Source: Macrotrachela quadricornifera
Lineage: Eukaryota; Rotifera; Eurotatoria; Philodinida; Philodinidae
Direction: 5' to 3'
NCBI GenBank assembly: GCA_022393335.1
Contig: JAJEKB010020956.1
Location: 602,607-666,606, forward strand
DNA length: 64,000 nt
In this document: in pieces, positions 12,740 to 24,496 of the stretch
How the letters are laid out: each line of letters starts with the position of its first letter
Position numbering within the stretch: position 1 is the stretch's first letter
Translations under genes and position numbers: made by a program
Notes under the pieces: generated by a model
What the model was told of the DNA's origin: nothing
Seen by the model: the letters and a program-made list of their open reading frames with translations, nothing else
Database searches by the model: none

Positions 12740-13700
12740 AGAAGTAGGTCTAGGGCTTAATAAGAAAATTTTATGAAAATCTTTTAGTCTCATGTTCCTA
12801 TAGAAAAGAAAACAGACCTATCACTGCATCTGAAAAAATACTATACAGTATAGAATAGACTTTTTAGTGGACATGAAAATTATATAACAAAATTACTCAT
12901 CTAATGTTACTATATAAGATAAATAGACCTATGAGTAGACCTAAGAATTTAAAAAAAATTATAATTCATATAGGACTACTAGGGGTAAAATGGACCTATG
13001 AGTGGATATGGAAGTCTGATGATAAATATTCACTCTGATGTTATTATATAGGATAAACTGGACTTATGATTGAATAGGAAAATTTTTAAAATCATGACTA
13101 ACCTTATAGCTCTTTATAGGGTGAAATGGTCGTGTGAGTGGATTCGAAAATTTTAAACAATATTAGTAATCCAATTGTATTATAAAGGGTGAAAGGGTCC
13201 TATCAGTGGAGAAGAAAATTTAAAAAAATATTAGCAATCTGATTTATTTTAAAGAGTGAAAGAGCCTTGTTGGTGTATATGAAAATTTTAAGAGAAGTTA
13301 GTAATAGCATTTCAACATATACGTTGAGTGTGATGTGTTGGTAGATTCGAATTTTTTAAGAGGAAGTAGTATAGGGATTTCAATTTTGATGATAACATTG
13401 ACGTGGTAGTGGATATGATAATTTGTGGTAAAATTTTTTATCTGAGTTTAATATATAAGGTATAGTAGAATCAGGAGTGAGTATGTAGGCTTTATGAAAA
13501 ACAATGACTGAATTTTATTGTGTCGCGTAAAATGCACGTATTTGTTGATATGAGCATTTGAAGAATATTTACTAACGTAATCTTTCCCTGTTTGTTGTAA
13601 TAGAACCATCTGTTAACAGGAATATTTAGGAAAAATGAATATCCTTATTTTAGTATATAGGGTAAATTAAAGTTATTGGTTAAGATAAAGAGGTGTAGAA
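12740..13700 (+). repeat. Degenerate ~68-bp tandem repeat
   Basis: About 14 diverged copies of a 67-68 bp unit. Typical content in order: GAAAATTTTAAA, AATATTAGTAATC, a TATATAGGGTGAAA-like segment, then GGTCCTATGAGTGGATATG. The best preserved pair is 13,147-13,281. The phrase AGTGGATATGGAA also appears on the opposite strand just left of 12.7 kb, so the block may be one side of an old inverted arrangement. No ORF. Confidence 0.65.
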
Positions 13701-14940
13701 AATTATTCAGCTCATTTTAACATCTGTATTAGATATACCTATTCAAAAATAGAAATCTTGTTTCTTGTTTAAGCTCAGAAATTTTTCTGTACGAAATTTG
13801 ATCGGGGCGAAAAACGAAAATAGTTAACAAAAAGATGATGATTAACTTAAACTTGAACAATATGTGTTAAAATAATAGTTTTATTTGAAATTTGAATTAT
13901 TATCCTATTTGAAAAACTGGGTATTTTCTTTTTTCTGGACTAAAGGAACTTTTTCATATTTGATATTCTAATTAAATTTAAAGGTATTACGTTTTGTTTG
14001 AATACTTTTATCGTTTAACATTTGAAACAATTAATTAGCTCTTTCACCTACACTCTCACTTTTGTGTTCGTTCTGTGAATAATCAAATGCTTGTCGACTC
14101 TAATATATAAAAGAAAAGAATTAATGATGGATATTCGATTGGACATATATTCGATCACTTATCTATTTGAAATACACTTCTAACGAATACTAACGACATC
14201 TTTCCAATCAATAAGCTACATTGAGATAAATAGTTTAGAAACAAAAAGAGTTAACCAACGTTTATCTTAAATCGCTATAAACTAAAAATATAAACTTAAC
14301 TAAGTGGTCAATTATTAAAACAATCATTAGTTAGTTTATAAATATTATTATCTGTTCTATCGAACATTAAATTTATTCTTCATCTTTCGCAATTTCTAAT
14401 GATGATGCAGATCAATACTGCGTTCTACAAAAAACATCTACTTTATATACTAATCTGCTTATATCAATATGATTATATTCGAGCGAAAAAACAAATATCT
14501 ATATGTTTAACTTATGTATCATGTTACTTTTTATTTCATTATTTGCTCACACTTTTCCACTTAATTCTTTATATCATATTTCGTATTGTTAAGATTTCCT
14601 AGCGGATCAATACTTTTTTTACAAATTAATGAATTTCACAATATATTACTCATTTTGAAGTGCGATATCGATTTCTGCAAGTTTATTTCTTCTTTGATGT
14701 TCTTGAATATTCTCATTAGAATTTTTGAATGTGATATTTTCACGTAAATAAAAACCACACTAAAAGCGCACATATCAATAATAGATTTTAAATTTTTATT
14801 ACAGGGTTCACTTTTGAACAACGATGCTTTCTCTCTCTATCCGATAGAATATCGGCTCATTTTTGACCATTTTCTCTGGGAAAAATTGAAAACAAGATGC
14901 AAAAAACGAGCGATCACGCTATGCTTTCTCTTCGTTGAGC
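13700..14940. other. Intergenic stretch between two repeat arrays
   Basis: AT-rich, with two isolated ORFs of 60-70 codons (14,399-14,602 plus and 14,636-14,821 minus) that have no recognisable motif and look random. No transposon end or RNA gene seen. Confidence 0.35.
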
Positions 14941-16870
14941 CAGTCACTGGCATCTATTAATTGTCTGATGTAACCTGCACTGAACTCTGAAAACCCTCAC
15001 GAAACTATTTATCGTTTCGCAGAATCTATATGAAATTACTTGAAAACATACGAACTGATTCATAGTTCTGAATGAATTCTACGAAATCTTTATCGACTGT
15101 ACGAAACTACTCATACTTTGGTATAGATTCTGCTGAATCTTGACTGAATATACGAAACCACCAATCTTTTAACATAAATTTTGCTTAGCCTTCATCAACT
15201 ACGCAAAACTATTTTTAGTTTGGTATAAATTCTGCCGTTCCTTGGCCGACTAGAGGAAATAATGATAGTTTGGCATAAACTGTGCGGTACCATTCAGAAA
15301 TACGCGAAACTACTCATAGTTTGGCATAGATTCTGCTAAACCCTTATCAACTATACAGAGCCATTGATAGTTTCGCATAAATTCTGCCAACCTTTGGGTC
15401 ACTAAACGAAACTTTTGATAGTTTGGTACGTATTTTACCAAACCTTGGGTTACTGTACGAAACCGTTGACAATTTTGAAAAACTGTACGGTACCATTCAG
15501 AAATATACGGAACTACTCATGATTTGGCACAGTTTATGTCAAACCTTTAACCACTATACGAAACCACAAGTAGTTTGACATAAATTCTACGAAGCCTTGA
15601 GTCACTGCACAAATCCATCGAACCATGAGTGGTTACACGAAACCATTGATGGTTTCACAAAAACTTTACGATACTATTCAGAGATATAGGAAACTGCTTA
15701 TTGTTTGGCATAAACTATCCCGAATCTTTAACTACTATGCGGAACCATTGATGGTTTCATGTAAGTTTTGCCAAACTTAGTGCGACTGTACGAAACTTAT
15801 GGCAGTTTCGCAATAATTTTTCCAAACCTCAAGAAACTGTACGAAACTAACGGCCGTTTTGTAAAAGCTATACCGAACCATTTTCAAGTACACGAAACTA
15901 AATATCGTTCCGTGTGATCAAGACGAAACCTTCGTGTGAAGTACCGCATTCTGGGAGGTTTTGTGTTACAAGTACGAAACCATTTCTTAATGGAAAGCAC
16001 TATGAGTCGTTCGGTAAAAAGTATACAGAACCAATGCCACACATCACGAAGCTAAATAATGTTTGGTATTACGCGGGCGAATCCTATGTAGTTCTGTCGA
16101 ATTGTAAATGCTTCTGTATAGTTTGTGCTATACCTTCATGGGTTTAGAGGAAACTATGATTCGTTTCGTGCAGATAAACGAAACCTTCATATGAACAATC
16201 GAAGGATAGAAGGTTTCGCATAACAAATACTGAACCTTCAGAAACGTAAATAGACTGTCATCGATTTAGTAAACGATATGCTGAACCATCACAAGTTTAG
16301 TAATAAACTTGCTAAACCTTCAATGAATTTTTGAAGCTTTTAAAGATTCGCGCAAGTTATACGAAACTGAAAGACGATCAGTATCAAATCTACTGAACCT
16401 TCAATAAGTATCCGAACTCCTAGGGGTTTCGGATGAATCTTACCGAGCTTCCGAAGATTCGAGTACTTCGCACTAAACTTTCAATGTTTATACTAAACCT
16501 TGCTTACTTTGGGTGAACGTGTTCTGAACTTTTTGAAAACTTACGAACTCTTAATGGTATCGTACGAAATAGCCTAAACCATCAGAAGTCCTACGAAACT
16601 AGGAATAGTTTGATAGAAAATACACTAAACTCACTGTGAGACTACGAAACCGCTGATGGGTCTGTGGACATGGCACAGAACTATGAATAGTTTCGCATAC
16701 CATATAGAAAACCTTTAGATAGTTTCTTTTGCCGACTGCGAAACCTTCTCGACCCTACTGAACCTAAAAGAGTTCAGTAGATCAAGCATGAAACCTTTTT
16801 CAACTTTCCAAACTTCAAAAACGTTCGGTGGAAGCATAGAAAACCTTCTGAGTTCGGTAAAACACTAATT
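14940..16870 (+). repeat. 51-bp palindrome-bearing minisatellite, ~38 degenerate copies
   Basis: A long array with period about 50-51 bp. A typical unit reads ACGAAACCATTGATGGTTTC, then GCATAAATTCTGCCAAACCT, then a variable ACTGTAC-like link to the next unit. GAAACCA/TGGTTTC forms a small palindrome in the best copies (for example 15,638-15,655). Cores recur near 15,107, 15,155, 15,307, 15,405, 15,457, 15,507 and 15,556. Diversity among copies is high and increases to the right. The ORF at 15,914-16,147 is repeat-derived. Confidence 0.8.
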
Positions 16871-17343
16871 TTGTTTTAGAGTATACATGTATAAGAGAAA
16901 AGCAAAGATTCATAAGTATGTGCTATAGAAAGAGAACGAATGAATATGTCCAAGTGATGACATACGATAGAAAGGAAAAGACCAGTAGATTGTGTATTGG
17001 AAGAATCGTAAAAACTAGAGAAAAATCTCAATGCGTCATATTGGGAAAAATCAATATGTGATGCATGAATATTTCTAACACTTGTGAATGTTCTAGGACT
17101 TTCTACATCAACATGTACGAAAATATATGCTGTTGCGTCTTTTTCTCAAACATTTGTCGTTATTATTTCGACTTTTGTTGGAAGATGATATTGTCTTTAG
17201 ACATTTTTTTGTAGTGCCTTCGACAACGTAACTTAAATATCTCTGAGTCTTTGGCATGTTGGAAAGTTCACTGAGCTACATGTCATAGAAATGCCATATC
17301 CAGTTTATTCAATAAACAAACAATCTCTCTAGAAACACATATC

Positions 17344-17628
17344 ATGACTTTTTTCGTTTCCTACTGTTTACAATCGTACATCAGATCAAGAAAATTTCTT
17401 TACATCTCTAAATACTCAAATGTACAGAAAGTTGCTGACGATATGATAGAAGTTTATCTACTAATAAAAAGAAGTGGACATAATTACTATTGGTCAATGG
17501 ATCTAAATTTGTATCGCAATACCTGTTTGTTCAAGACAAAAGATGATAAATTCTATTACATTGATCTACAAATCGGAAATGGCAATGGAGAACTGCGTTT
17601 TGATGAATATGAGCTCTTTAAAAACTAA
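17344..17628 (+). CDS. Hypothetical small protein or orphan terminal exon
   Basis: A 94-codon ATG frame. After about residue 28 the composition becomes protein-like (acidic/aromatic, for example VADDMIEVYLLIKRSG, FKTKDDKFYYIDLQ, and an acidic C terminus), unlike the random ORFs around it. There is no signal peptide and no motif I recognise. It could be the last exon of a gene whose upstream exons are missed or lost, since a possible splice acceptor (ATCAAG) precedes residue 19. It lies between the 51-bp array and a foldback element, with no neighbouring gene. Low confidence; chance is possible. Confidence 0.25.
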   Translation: MTFFVSYCLQSYIRSRKFLYISKYSNVQKVADDMIEVYLLIKRSGHNYYWSMDLNLYRNTCLFKTKDDKFYYIDLQIGNGNGELRFDEYELFKN

Positions 17629-17930
17629 AGGTTCGTCTTTCATCCAGTCGAATACATGCAAAAAACATAAGATGAGAGTGATAAATTTTGGCAAACGCAT
17701 AATTTAATCAGTACAATTTATTCATTGTGGACAAACACTTATCAGTATTACATTCGTGATTGCACTAAATTTTTAGAAACGAAAAATTGAGTGCTCAAAG
17801 TAAATGATAACATTTATATGAATCAGTTGTTTTTCTATCTTACCTTACATTCAAAACTAAGTGTTAATGTCTATTAACAAGCAATAAAGTAGAGGGTGAC
17901 CATAATTGACGATCTTTAACTACATAGTGT

Positions 17931-18549
17931 CCGCGTCAAAATTAACGAGGAGGGAGTATAAGTTCAATTACTCGATAATGGCAACAGCTAGCGGCGACCT
18001 ATGGTTTTCACCAATCGAGAGAGAAGATCGGGAGACATCTTTTTCTCCAATAATGTAAAAGATAAAATTCTTTTATAGGTAATCATAGTCGAAAAACATG
18101 TAAAAGAACCCACAGAATTTTACTTTTGACCTTTGATTTAGATAGAAGAACTTGAGATCTATAACTCAAGATACAGTGCGCTCTCTTACATTTTCATCGA
18201 AATCTGAGGCTACTACGATGAAAAGTGCGAAAACTTACTAAAAAATCAGCGAAATTCTCTATTATTTGCTCAACATTTGAATGGAATAAGATGATCATTG
18301 GTATTGTATCTTGAGTTATAGATCTCAAGTTCTTCTATCTAAATCAAAGGTCAAAAGCAAAATTCTGTGGATTCTTTTACATGTTTTTTGACTATGACTA
18401 CTTGAAAAAGGATTTCATCTTATACGTTATTGGAGAAAAAGACGTGCCTCGGTTTTCTCTCTCAATTGATGAAAACCACAAATCGCCGCTGGCTGTTGCC
18501 ATTATCGAGTAATTGAACTTACACTCACCCTGTTTAAATCTGACGCGAA
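17931..18549. mobile_element. Foldback element, family 1, copy 2
   Basis: The termini are CGCGTCA at about 17,932 and its complement TGACGCG at 18,541. Just inside lie AGTATAAGTTCAATTACTCG and its near-exact complement at the right. The arms carry the same internal landmarks as the 4.1-4.8 kb copy: TTTTCACCAATCGA, CATCTTTTTCT, AAAAGAACCCA and ATTTAGATAGA followed by a GAGATCTATA segment. Two diverged copies with the same arm order define a family. No coding capacity. Confidence 0.8.
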
Positions 18550-21460
18550 TATTAGTAGATATATTTTTTGGATTCTAATCACGATCTTTCTGTGAAACAT
18601 CCTGAAGATTTGTAAAACTTTGAAAATCTTTTATGATGTCATATATAAATTCAGAAATCGGTTTTAGTTCTTCACTATATCATTTTAAAATTTAGATAGT
18701 GCGAAAGATTTCAGAAGTCGAAAAGGTGTTATCGCGTACACGAGTCGCGTGAAAGATGTAGGATTGAGGGAGGTGTAAGTGTCCTAAAAAGTTTTAATAT
18801 TTGCCGTTACCTTCTGCACGCATAACTTTCCTGAGTCAGTATTTTGCAATGACAAAATAGGCCAATTAGAACTATGAATCCAGTATTTGTTTCAGAAGCG
18901 AATGTTGCCAAAAGTGGCAGTTTTTGAAGCAATACTCAGAAATAAATCTCGAAAAACGTATAATTCATTACGATAAAATCGATTTTTCGAGTGAAAGAAG
19001 GAGTATATATTATATTTTATATTCAGTCACTGAAGGCGGTTACATTTTCAACTACTGTATGTCTTGAAAGATGAATATGAACTTAAGAACACTCTTAAAA
19101 TTTCTATTTATTGAGAAAGTGATGAGTGTACACTCCCTAATACTTTCGTGACTGTTAATTGCGTATCGTTTCAATTTTTCTGGCAATATTAATATCCTAT
19201 AATATCTTTATGATTTTGAGAAATGTTTCCAGTGACCGAAATGTCTCACAAAATCCTAAAGGTTTAAGAAGGAATTTTTGAGTGTATTTGAATTTTATAC
19301 GAAGTGGATATTTTTTCGAGAATAACATATGACATACAATAGTTCTTGGGAATTTTTTATTTGAGAGTACGTCAAATTCTGTAGAAGTTAAATATTGATA
19401 TTGATTTCAATTGACTATGAGCCTTTATTGCTATTGTAAAGTTTCTTTTTTGAATTAATCCGCTGATTCCAGTATCAACTGAATTCTTATGGCAATATCT
19501 TGGCCACAACTAGTGCCGAATCACATTGGATGCGATAGATTCTATCATCCCGATATTATCGTTTCGAAATTTAGTAGATTCAATAAACGGATATTAACAA
19601 GAAATGGCACAAATTATTGGACTATAACAGCAAGCGTTCAATTGAGTCCGATCTAGCAAGATTTGCCTAAGCAATTTCACACTGATTCCAAACTAGGAAT
19701 TGAAATTAATGTATGTCTATATGATGTAATGACTTCGATATTCTAAAGAACAGAGTTCGTTGTGTGTCCGATCATTCATAGACTCTGTAGTACAGATACA
19801 CGTAGCAGATGACTGTGCAATATTTCGTGACTAGTTGTCTATGTATAAGGCACATTCTTACAAGTTCGCACTTTTTTCATTAGTCACTCGTATTCTTACA
19901 CTGATATAACAGCTATGCCTTTGTGCTTATCACCTGCATGATCGTTATTCGTTCGTCTTTATATTTTCGCTTATTTCTTTTTCGTTTCATTCTTCTATAT
20001 AAATTTGTGTTCTGTGTTATATGAAGACAACTATTGATGAAGTAGTGCATAGTTAACACCTGTACCAACAATGGCGATAAGAATATTTCATTCGTTCGTC
20101 ATTGACAAACAAGTGCCTTCTTACTAAACCTTATGAAATCTTTTATTTTATTCTGTAGTTGTATGCTACAAGATAAAATGAAAATAGACTCTTTTCATTG
20201 TTTCTTAGTGACACTTCGTAAAAGTTTGTTTCGAACGTATAGATACCCTTCATTCTTGAGCATTTCTTCAATAAAAAATGCGTCATTTATTTGATTGCAT
20301 GATTATAAACTTCTTTTTCTCGAGATTGATATGAAGCTTACAGAATATTAAAAGTGAGTAAAACAAAAAAAAATTCAAGATGCATTTGTGAATACAAGTT
20401 TTCAGTAGAATTCCTTCCGAATCAAAATATGAAACACGATAGTATTACTTCAATGATAAAAATGTCGTCTTATTAGATTCTTCACACTTCTTTACATTGC
20501 CTATAAAATGATTCGCGGTTACTAAAAAGTCCGATCGTAGATTTTTCTCTCTCTTCGATATGTTTTGTTCAAGTCTGTATGAAAGGAGAGAGTATTTTTT
20601 CGTCTTATATTTTCACATATGTAATGATTAGGCATCATTATTAGATCCTTTTGAGGCTAACACTACTACGAGCAACATTTTCATTCTTATTTTCGTGTTC
20701 GAAAAGATAGACCTAAATCTTCTTTGTAAGAAGTCGAAGAAATTTGTAAAATGTTCTATTCAGTCATTGTAAAGGAAAGATCAAAAAGAGAGCAGTTAGT
20801 TTAAATTATTATGAGTTCTTGTATTAAATTATGAATAGTAGTGCATAAAGGGTGTTCATCATAAAATAATCATTTTACATTTGATTTTCCACTATGCTAA
20901 TTGTGTAGAGCTCGTCCAGTTGTGTGTAATCTATTAGAATATACGCATTCTCTTTTCTTTCATACGGACTATGATGAGGCATTTATTTCGTCTTTTTCTT
21001 TATTTATTTATTGACCTGACATGTCATCTGTTCGTCTTTTTTTTTCTCTCTTTGTGTTGGATGTATCTGTTATCTAAAATTCAACTTTATTTGGTGTGAA
21101 TAAAATTTTGATGACAATACAAATTTCATGTGAGTAATACAAAAATTTCTTATAGAGTCTATACTTTATTTTGGTTTAGGTGAAAACTGGACTGAAAAAT
21201 TTAGTTATTTTTAACAAAATTTTTCTTAAAAAATATTTTATTTTAATAAACCATTTGGTACAATTTAGAGAAGAATTTTATATATTGATAACTCTTTTTT
21301 AAACTTAATGCTTTTTTAAACCAAAATAAAGTACGAATTCTAATAAACTCAACGAATTGTGATAGTGATTGACCATGATAAATTCTTTTCTTTCGTTGTT
21401 AGCTTCGGATTTTTGAGTAGGAGAGGATATATTGGAACACGATGTATGTATGAGAGAAAA
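18550..21460. other. Gene-poor intergenic stretch
   Basis: AT-rich sequence with frequent stops in all six frames. Nothing recognisable as a gene, RNA or transposon terminus was found. Confidence 0.35.
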
Positions 21461-21462
21461 TA

Positions 21463-22082
21463 AAAGGTGTCGCAGAAATATTGATACGATTTTAAAATTT
21501 ATCGTTCTCGCGTTTAACAAAACCAAAATCTTTAAAACTTTGGCATATTATTTGACATCTTTAGTGCTATATAACTAAAAAGTTTTAGATCTATAAAAAC
21601 CGGTAGCAATACGGACATGTTCTATTTTTTTCTGTATTTCGAGTCCGACAAAGTGTTTATATCTCGACTTAGATATGCAGTAAAATCTTGAATTTTTCTA
21701 TTTAAAGATGCGCCATGAAAAAAAATGAAAGCTCAATATATTAGTATCATTACTCCCCATATTGTGTATAATAAAAAAAAGATTTAGAAGACTTTTTCCT
21801 TTCTAATGAGAATTTGTTTATACAATTTTTGTAGAGCATTCCATGGCGCATCTTGTAGAAAAATTCAAGATTTCACCACGTATCTAAGTCGATATATAAA
21901 CACTTTGTCAGACCCAAAATACATGAAAATTGAAGAAATAGTACAAGCTATAGGTTTGAAACTCTTTAGTTATGTAGCACTAAAGATGTCAAATAATATG
22001 CCAAAGTTTTAAAGACTTTGGTTTTATTAAACGCAAGAAGGATAAATTTTAAAATTGTACCAGTATTTCTGGGACATCTTTT
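21463..22082. mobile_element. Foldback element, family 3
   Basis: An imperfect palindrome of about 620 bp with arms near 240-260 bp and a loop of about 100 bp. The left arm begins AGGTGTCGCAGAAATA near 21,465, and the right arm ends with the related TATTTCTGGGACATCT near 22,078. AAGATGTCAAATAATATGCC (right) and its complement (left) pair exactly, as do ACACTTTGTC/AAACACTTTG-region segments and the GATGCGCCATG/CATGGCGCATC pair. The short ORFs at 21,305-21,526 (minus) and 21,806-22,012 (plus) are mirror-image products of the two arms, not genes. Confidence 0.75.
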
Positions 22083-22253
22083 TTTGTTTTGAACCGTATT
22101 TGATTGTGGAATAAAGTTTTCGTTCTTCATATGAACTCTCTACAAAATTGATATACTAGAAATTTGGAGGGGTCTTTGGAAAAACATTACTGCATCTCGA
22201 TTATTTTAGATATCACGGCCAAATAAAACATTTGTGATCAATAACTTTTTTTT

Positions 22254-23735
22254 ATGGAAGGTATTGAGCTGGAAATAGATAATATTAAACACCATAAAAA
22301 CATCACACTGCAAGCTGAAACTGACACAGAACTTGACGAATCCACAATCTTATTGCGCCCAACTCTATTAGCATGTTATGGACCGGAATTACCACATCCA
22401 TCTGAATGTTTGCTACTAGATAAAAATATGGACAATAGTCAAATGGATGTGCAACTCGATCAACATATATCACGTCTATTAGCATCATATTCCGTTGATA
22501 TTGATCGTGGCTTTTTACCTCATACTGATCCATTATGTCAATTGCCACTTTCTAGCAAATTTGCATGTTGGGAATTATTAATGATGGATTTAACACAATA
22601 CTTGCATGCAAAAAATATTCGTTCAGCAATCTTATCGCGTTTAAAAGTTATACATGTTACAGAAAATGATTTACTAGATGAACGTGAATTTCAACGTGCA
22701 TTACTCGTTGTAGCTATGTTAAGTCATGCATTTGTATGGGGTGAAAAACCTATTAGCACATATCTTCCAGCATGTTTAGCTATTCCATGGGTAGAATTAA
22801 CAAAACGAGCATGCTGTCCACCTATGTTAACACATTCACTAATAGCATTAACAAATTGGAAACGGTTTGACATTGAAAAACCAATCGAACTAGGAAATAT
22901 TGCAATTTTAAATGGTTTTCTTTCTGGAACAGATGAAGCAAATTTTTATTTGGTCACAATTGAATTAGAATATTGTGGAGCAAAAGCTTTAAAACATATG
23001 TTAAAAGCTCAATATTTTGCCAGCAAAGGAAAAGTCAAAGAATTAATAAATGAACTTCAAATAATTCAAAATATTCAAAAATTAATGCTCACTACCTTAT
23101 CAAAAATGTATGATGAAGTTGATCCATACATTTTTTATCATCGAGTACGACATTTTCTTGCAGGTTGGAAAGGTAATCCATTAATACCTAATGGTATGTT
23201 ATATGAAGGTGTTAGTGAAACAAGACAATTTTTACATGGTGCATCAGCTGCTCAATCTTCATTAATAGTAGCATTCGATATATTCTTCGATGTTAAACAT
23301 AATAATGAACATACATGGGAATTTTTAAATGAAATGCGTCTTTATATGCCACAAAAACATCGTCAATTTCTCAAAAGATTAGGTGAAGATAATTATAATT
23401 TAAATAATTTTGTAAGAAAGCAAACATCATCTTTGGAAGATCATCAAACAAATGAACTTCTTCATGCATATAATGATTGTATTGATCAATTAGTAGCATT
23501 TAGAAATAAACATATACAAATCGTTGCACTCTATATTTTGGCACAGATACGAAAGAATGATGGTAATACTCATGTGGAATTGAAGAAAGAAACTAATCAA
23601 ATTTCAAACAATAATCATATTAATGGAAAAGATAAAGATGAAACAACATCTTCAGCTCGTGGTACTGGTGGTACAATACTAATGCCTTTTCTTAAAACAT
23701 GTCGAGATGAGACAAAGATACAACGACTTAATTAA
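22254..23735 (+). CDS. IDO: Indoleamine 2,3-dioxygenase
   Basis: A 493-residue haem dioxygenase that opens the indole ring of L-tryptophan to N-formylkynurenine, the first step of the kynurenine pathway; cytosolic in known members. Family signatures in order: LAIPWVELTKRA near residue 175; FYHRVRHFLAGWKGNP near 290-305, which contains the distal-pocket Phe and Arg equivalent to human F226/R231; GASAAQSS near 330; RLYMPQKHRQFL near 365; HIQIV with the proximal haem ligand His at residue 420; and GTGGT-LMPFLKT near 470, the mobile substrate-loop motif. It is one uninterrupted exon and longer than vertebrate IDO1 (403 aa), because of an N-terminal extension and a polar insert at residues 440-465 before GTGGT. 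No in-frame upstream ATG is evident. AATAAA lies at 23,808. All catalytic landmarks are intact, so it is probably active. Confidence 0.95.
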   Translation: MEGIELEIDNIKHHKNITLQAETDTELDESTILLRPTLLACYGPELPHPSECLLLDKNMDNSQMDVQLDQHISRLLASYSVDIDRGFLPHTDPLCQLPLSSKFACWELLMMDLTQYLHAKNIRSAILSRLKVIHVTENDLLDEREFQRALLVVAMLSHAFVWGEKPISTYLPACLAIPWVELTKRACCPPMLTHSLIALTNWKRFDIEKPIELGNIAILNGFLSGTDEANFYLVTIELEYCGAKALKHMLKAQYFASKGKVKELINELQIIQNIQKLMLTTLSKMYDEVDPYIFYHRVRHFLAGWKGNPLIPNGMLYEGVSETRQFLHGASAAQSSLIVAFDIFFDVKHNNEHTWEFLNEMRLYMPQKHRQFLKRLGEDNYNLNNFVRKQTSSLEDHQTNELLHAYNDCIDQLVAFRNKHIQIVALYILAQIRKNDGNTHVELKKETNQISNNNHINGKDKDETTSSARGTGGTILMPFLKTCRDETKIQRLN

Positions 23736-24175
23736 TCAATATAATATAACACTCTTCTTATATTCGCTATATGTTACGTAATCTAAAATGGGAAGATATA
23801 TTTCCTCAATAAATTACAAACTGACTGAAAACATCTTACCAGTATATATTTGATATAATATTTGAATAAGATTCGTAGTTTTAATTCTTTGATAAATAAT
23901 ATAATAACAATAATAACTAACCATGAGAATTGTGTTTTCCATAACGATAGATCGAAGGAGAAGGACAAATATAAAAATAAAATAAAAAAGTTGGCATCAT
24001 ACAACACCATCTCCTGACATTCATAGTAATCTTATAAAGGTAAGTTCATAAATATTTTCCAAGATTTCAATAATTTTTTGTAACTTACTAAAAATATTTT
24101 AATCATTTTTATAAAGTTATCATAGAAATACGAATATATTCAAATAATATCTTTTCATGATTATACTTACTTTAG

Positions 24176-24496
24176 AATCAATTTCTGATGTTCGAGTAGA
24201 TATTGACAAAGAGCTTTTTCTTTCGTCTGTAATGAACAAAAGAACTCAATGCAGTCTCCTATTTTGGGGTCGTGTCAAAAATAAAATTTGTATGTAACTT
24301 TTTTTTGATAGTATTAATATTTGAAAAAAGTATTTTGCTAGATGCTGCATTAATTGCAACATTAGTTTATAAAAAACATGATCTTCAATATTTTAATCAA
24401 ACTTATTTGAATTTAGCCGATGAATTTGAAAAATTAGCCATACAAACTCTCGAGAAATTCTATCGTGCTGATGCATGCATAATCTTCCCACTTTGA
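24176..24496 (+). pseudogene. TRPM-like cation channel relic (two exons)
   Basis: Exon 24176-24289 follows a TTTAG acceptor, and exon 24342-24496 follows a 52-nt GT-AG intron. Joined, they read through DKELFLSSVMNKR, LLFWGRVKNKI, AALIATLVYKK and ADEFEKLAIQTLEKFYRAD, then stop at TGA. This order (ELF.WA-like helix, FW.., AALIA, FE.LA...L...YR.D) resembles the pre-membrane region of TRPM channels. There is no channel domain downstream and no in-frame exon upstream, so it is a fragment rather than a full gene. Family assignment is by eye and could be wrong. Confidence 0.4.

Noticed and set aside
15914..16147. 77-codon ORF in the 51-bp array
   Set aside because: The frame is open by chance across degenerate repeat units; neighbouring units are stopped.
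21806..22012. 68-codon plus ORF with natural-looking composition
   Set aside because: It lies wholly in the right arm of a foldback whose left arm encodes the mirror image, so it is not an independent gene.
22303..22548. 81-codon minus ORF
   Set aside because: It is antisense to the N-terminal part of IDO.
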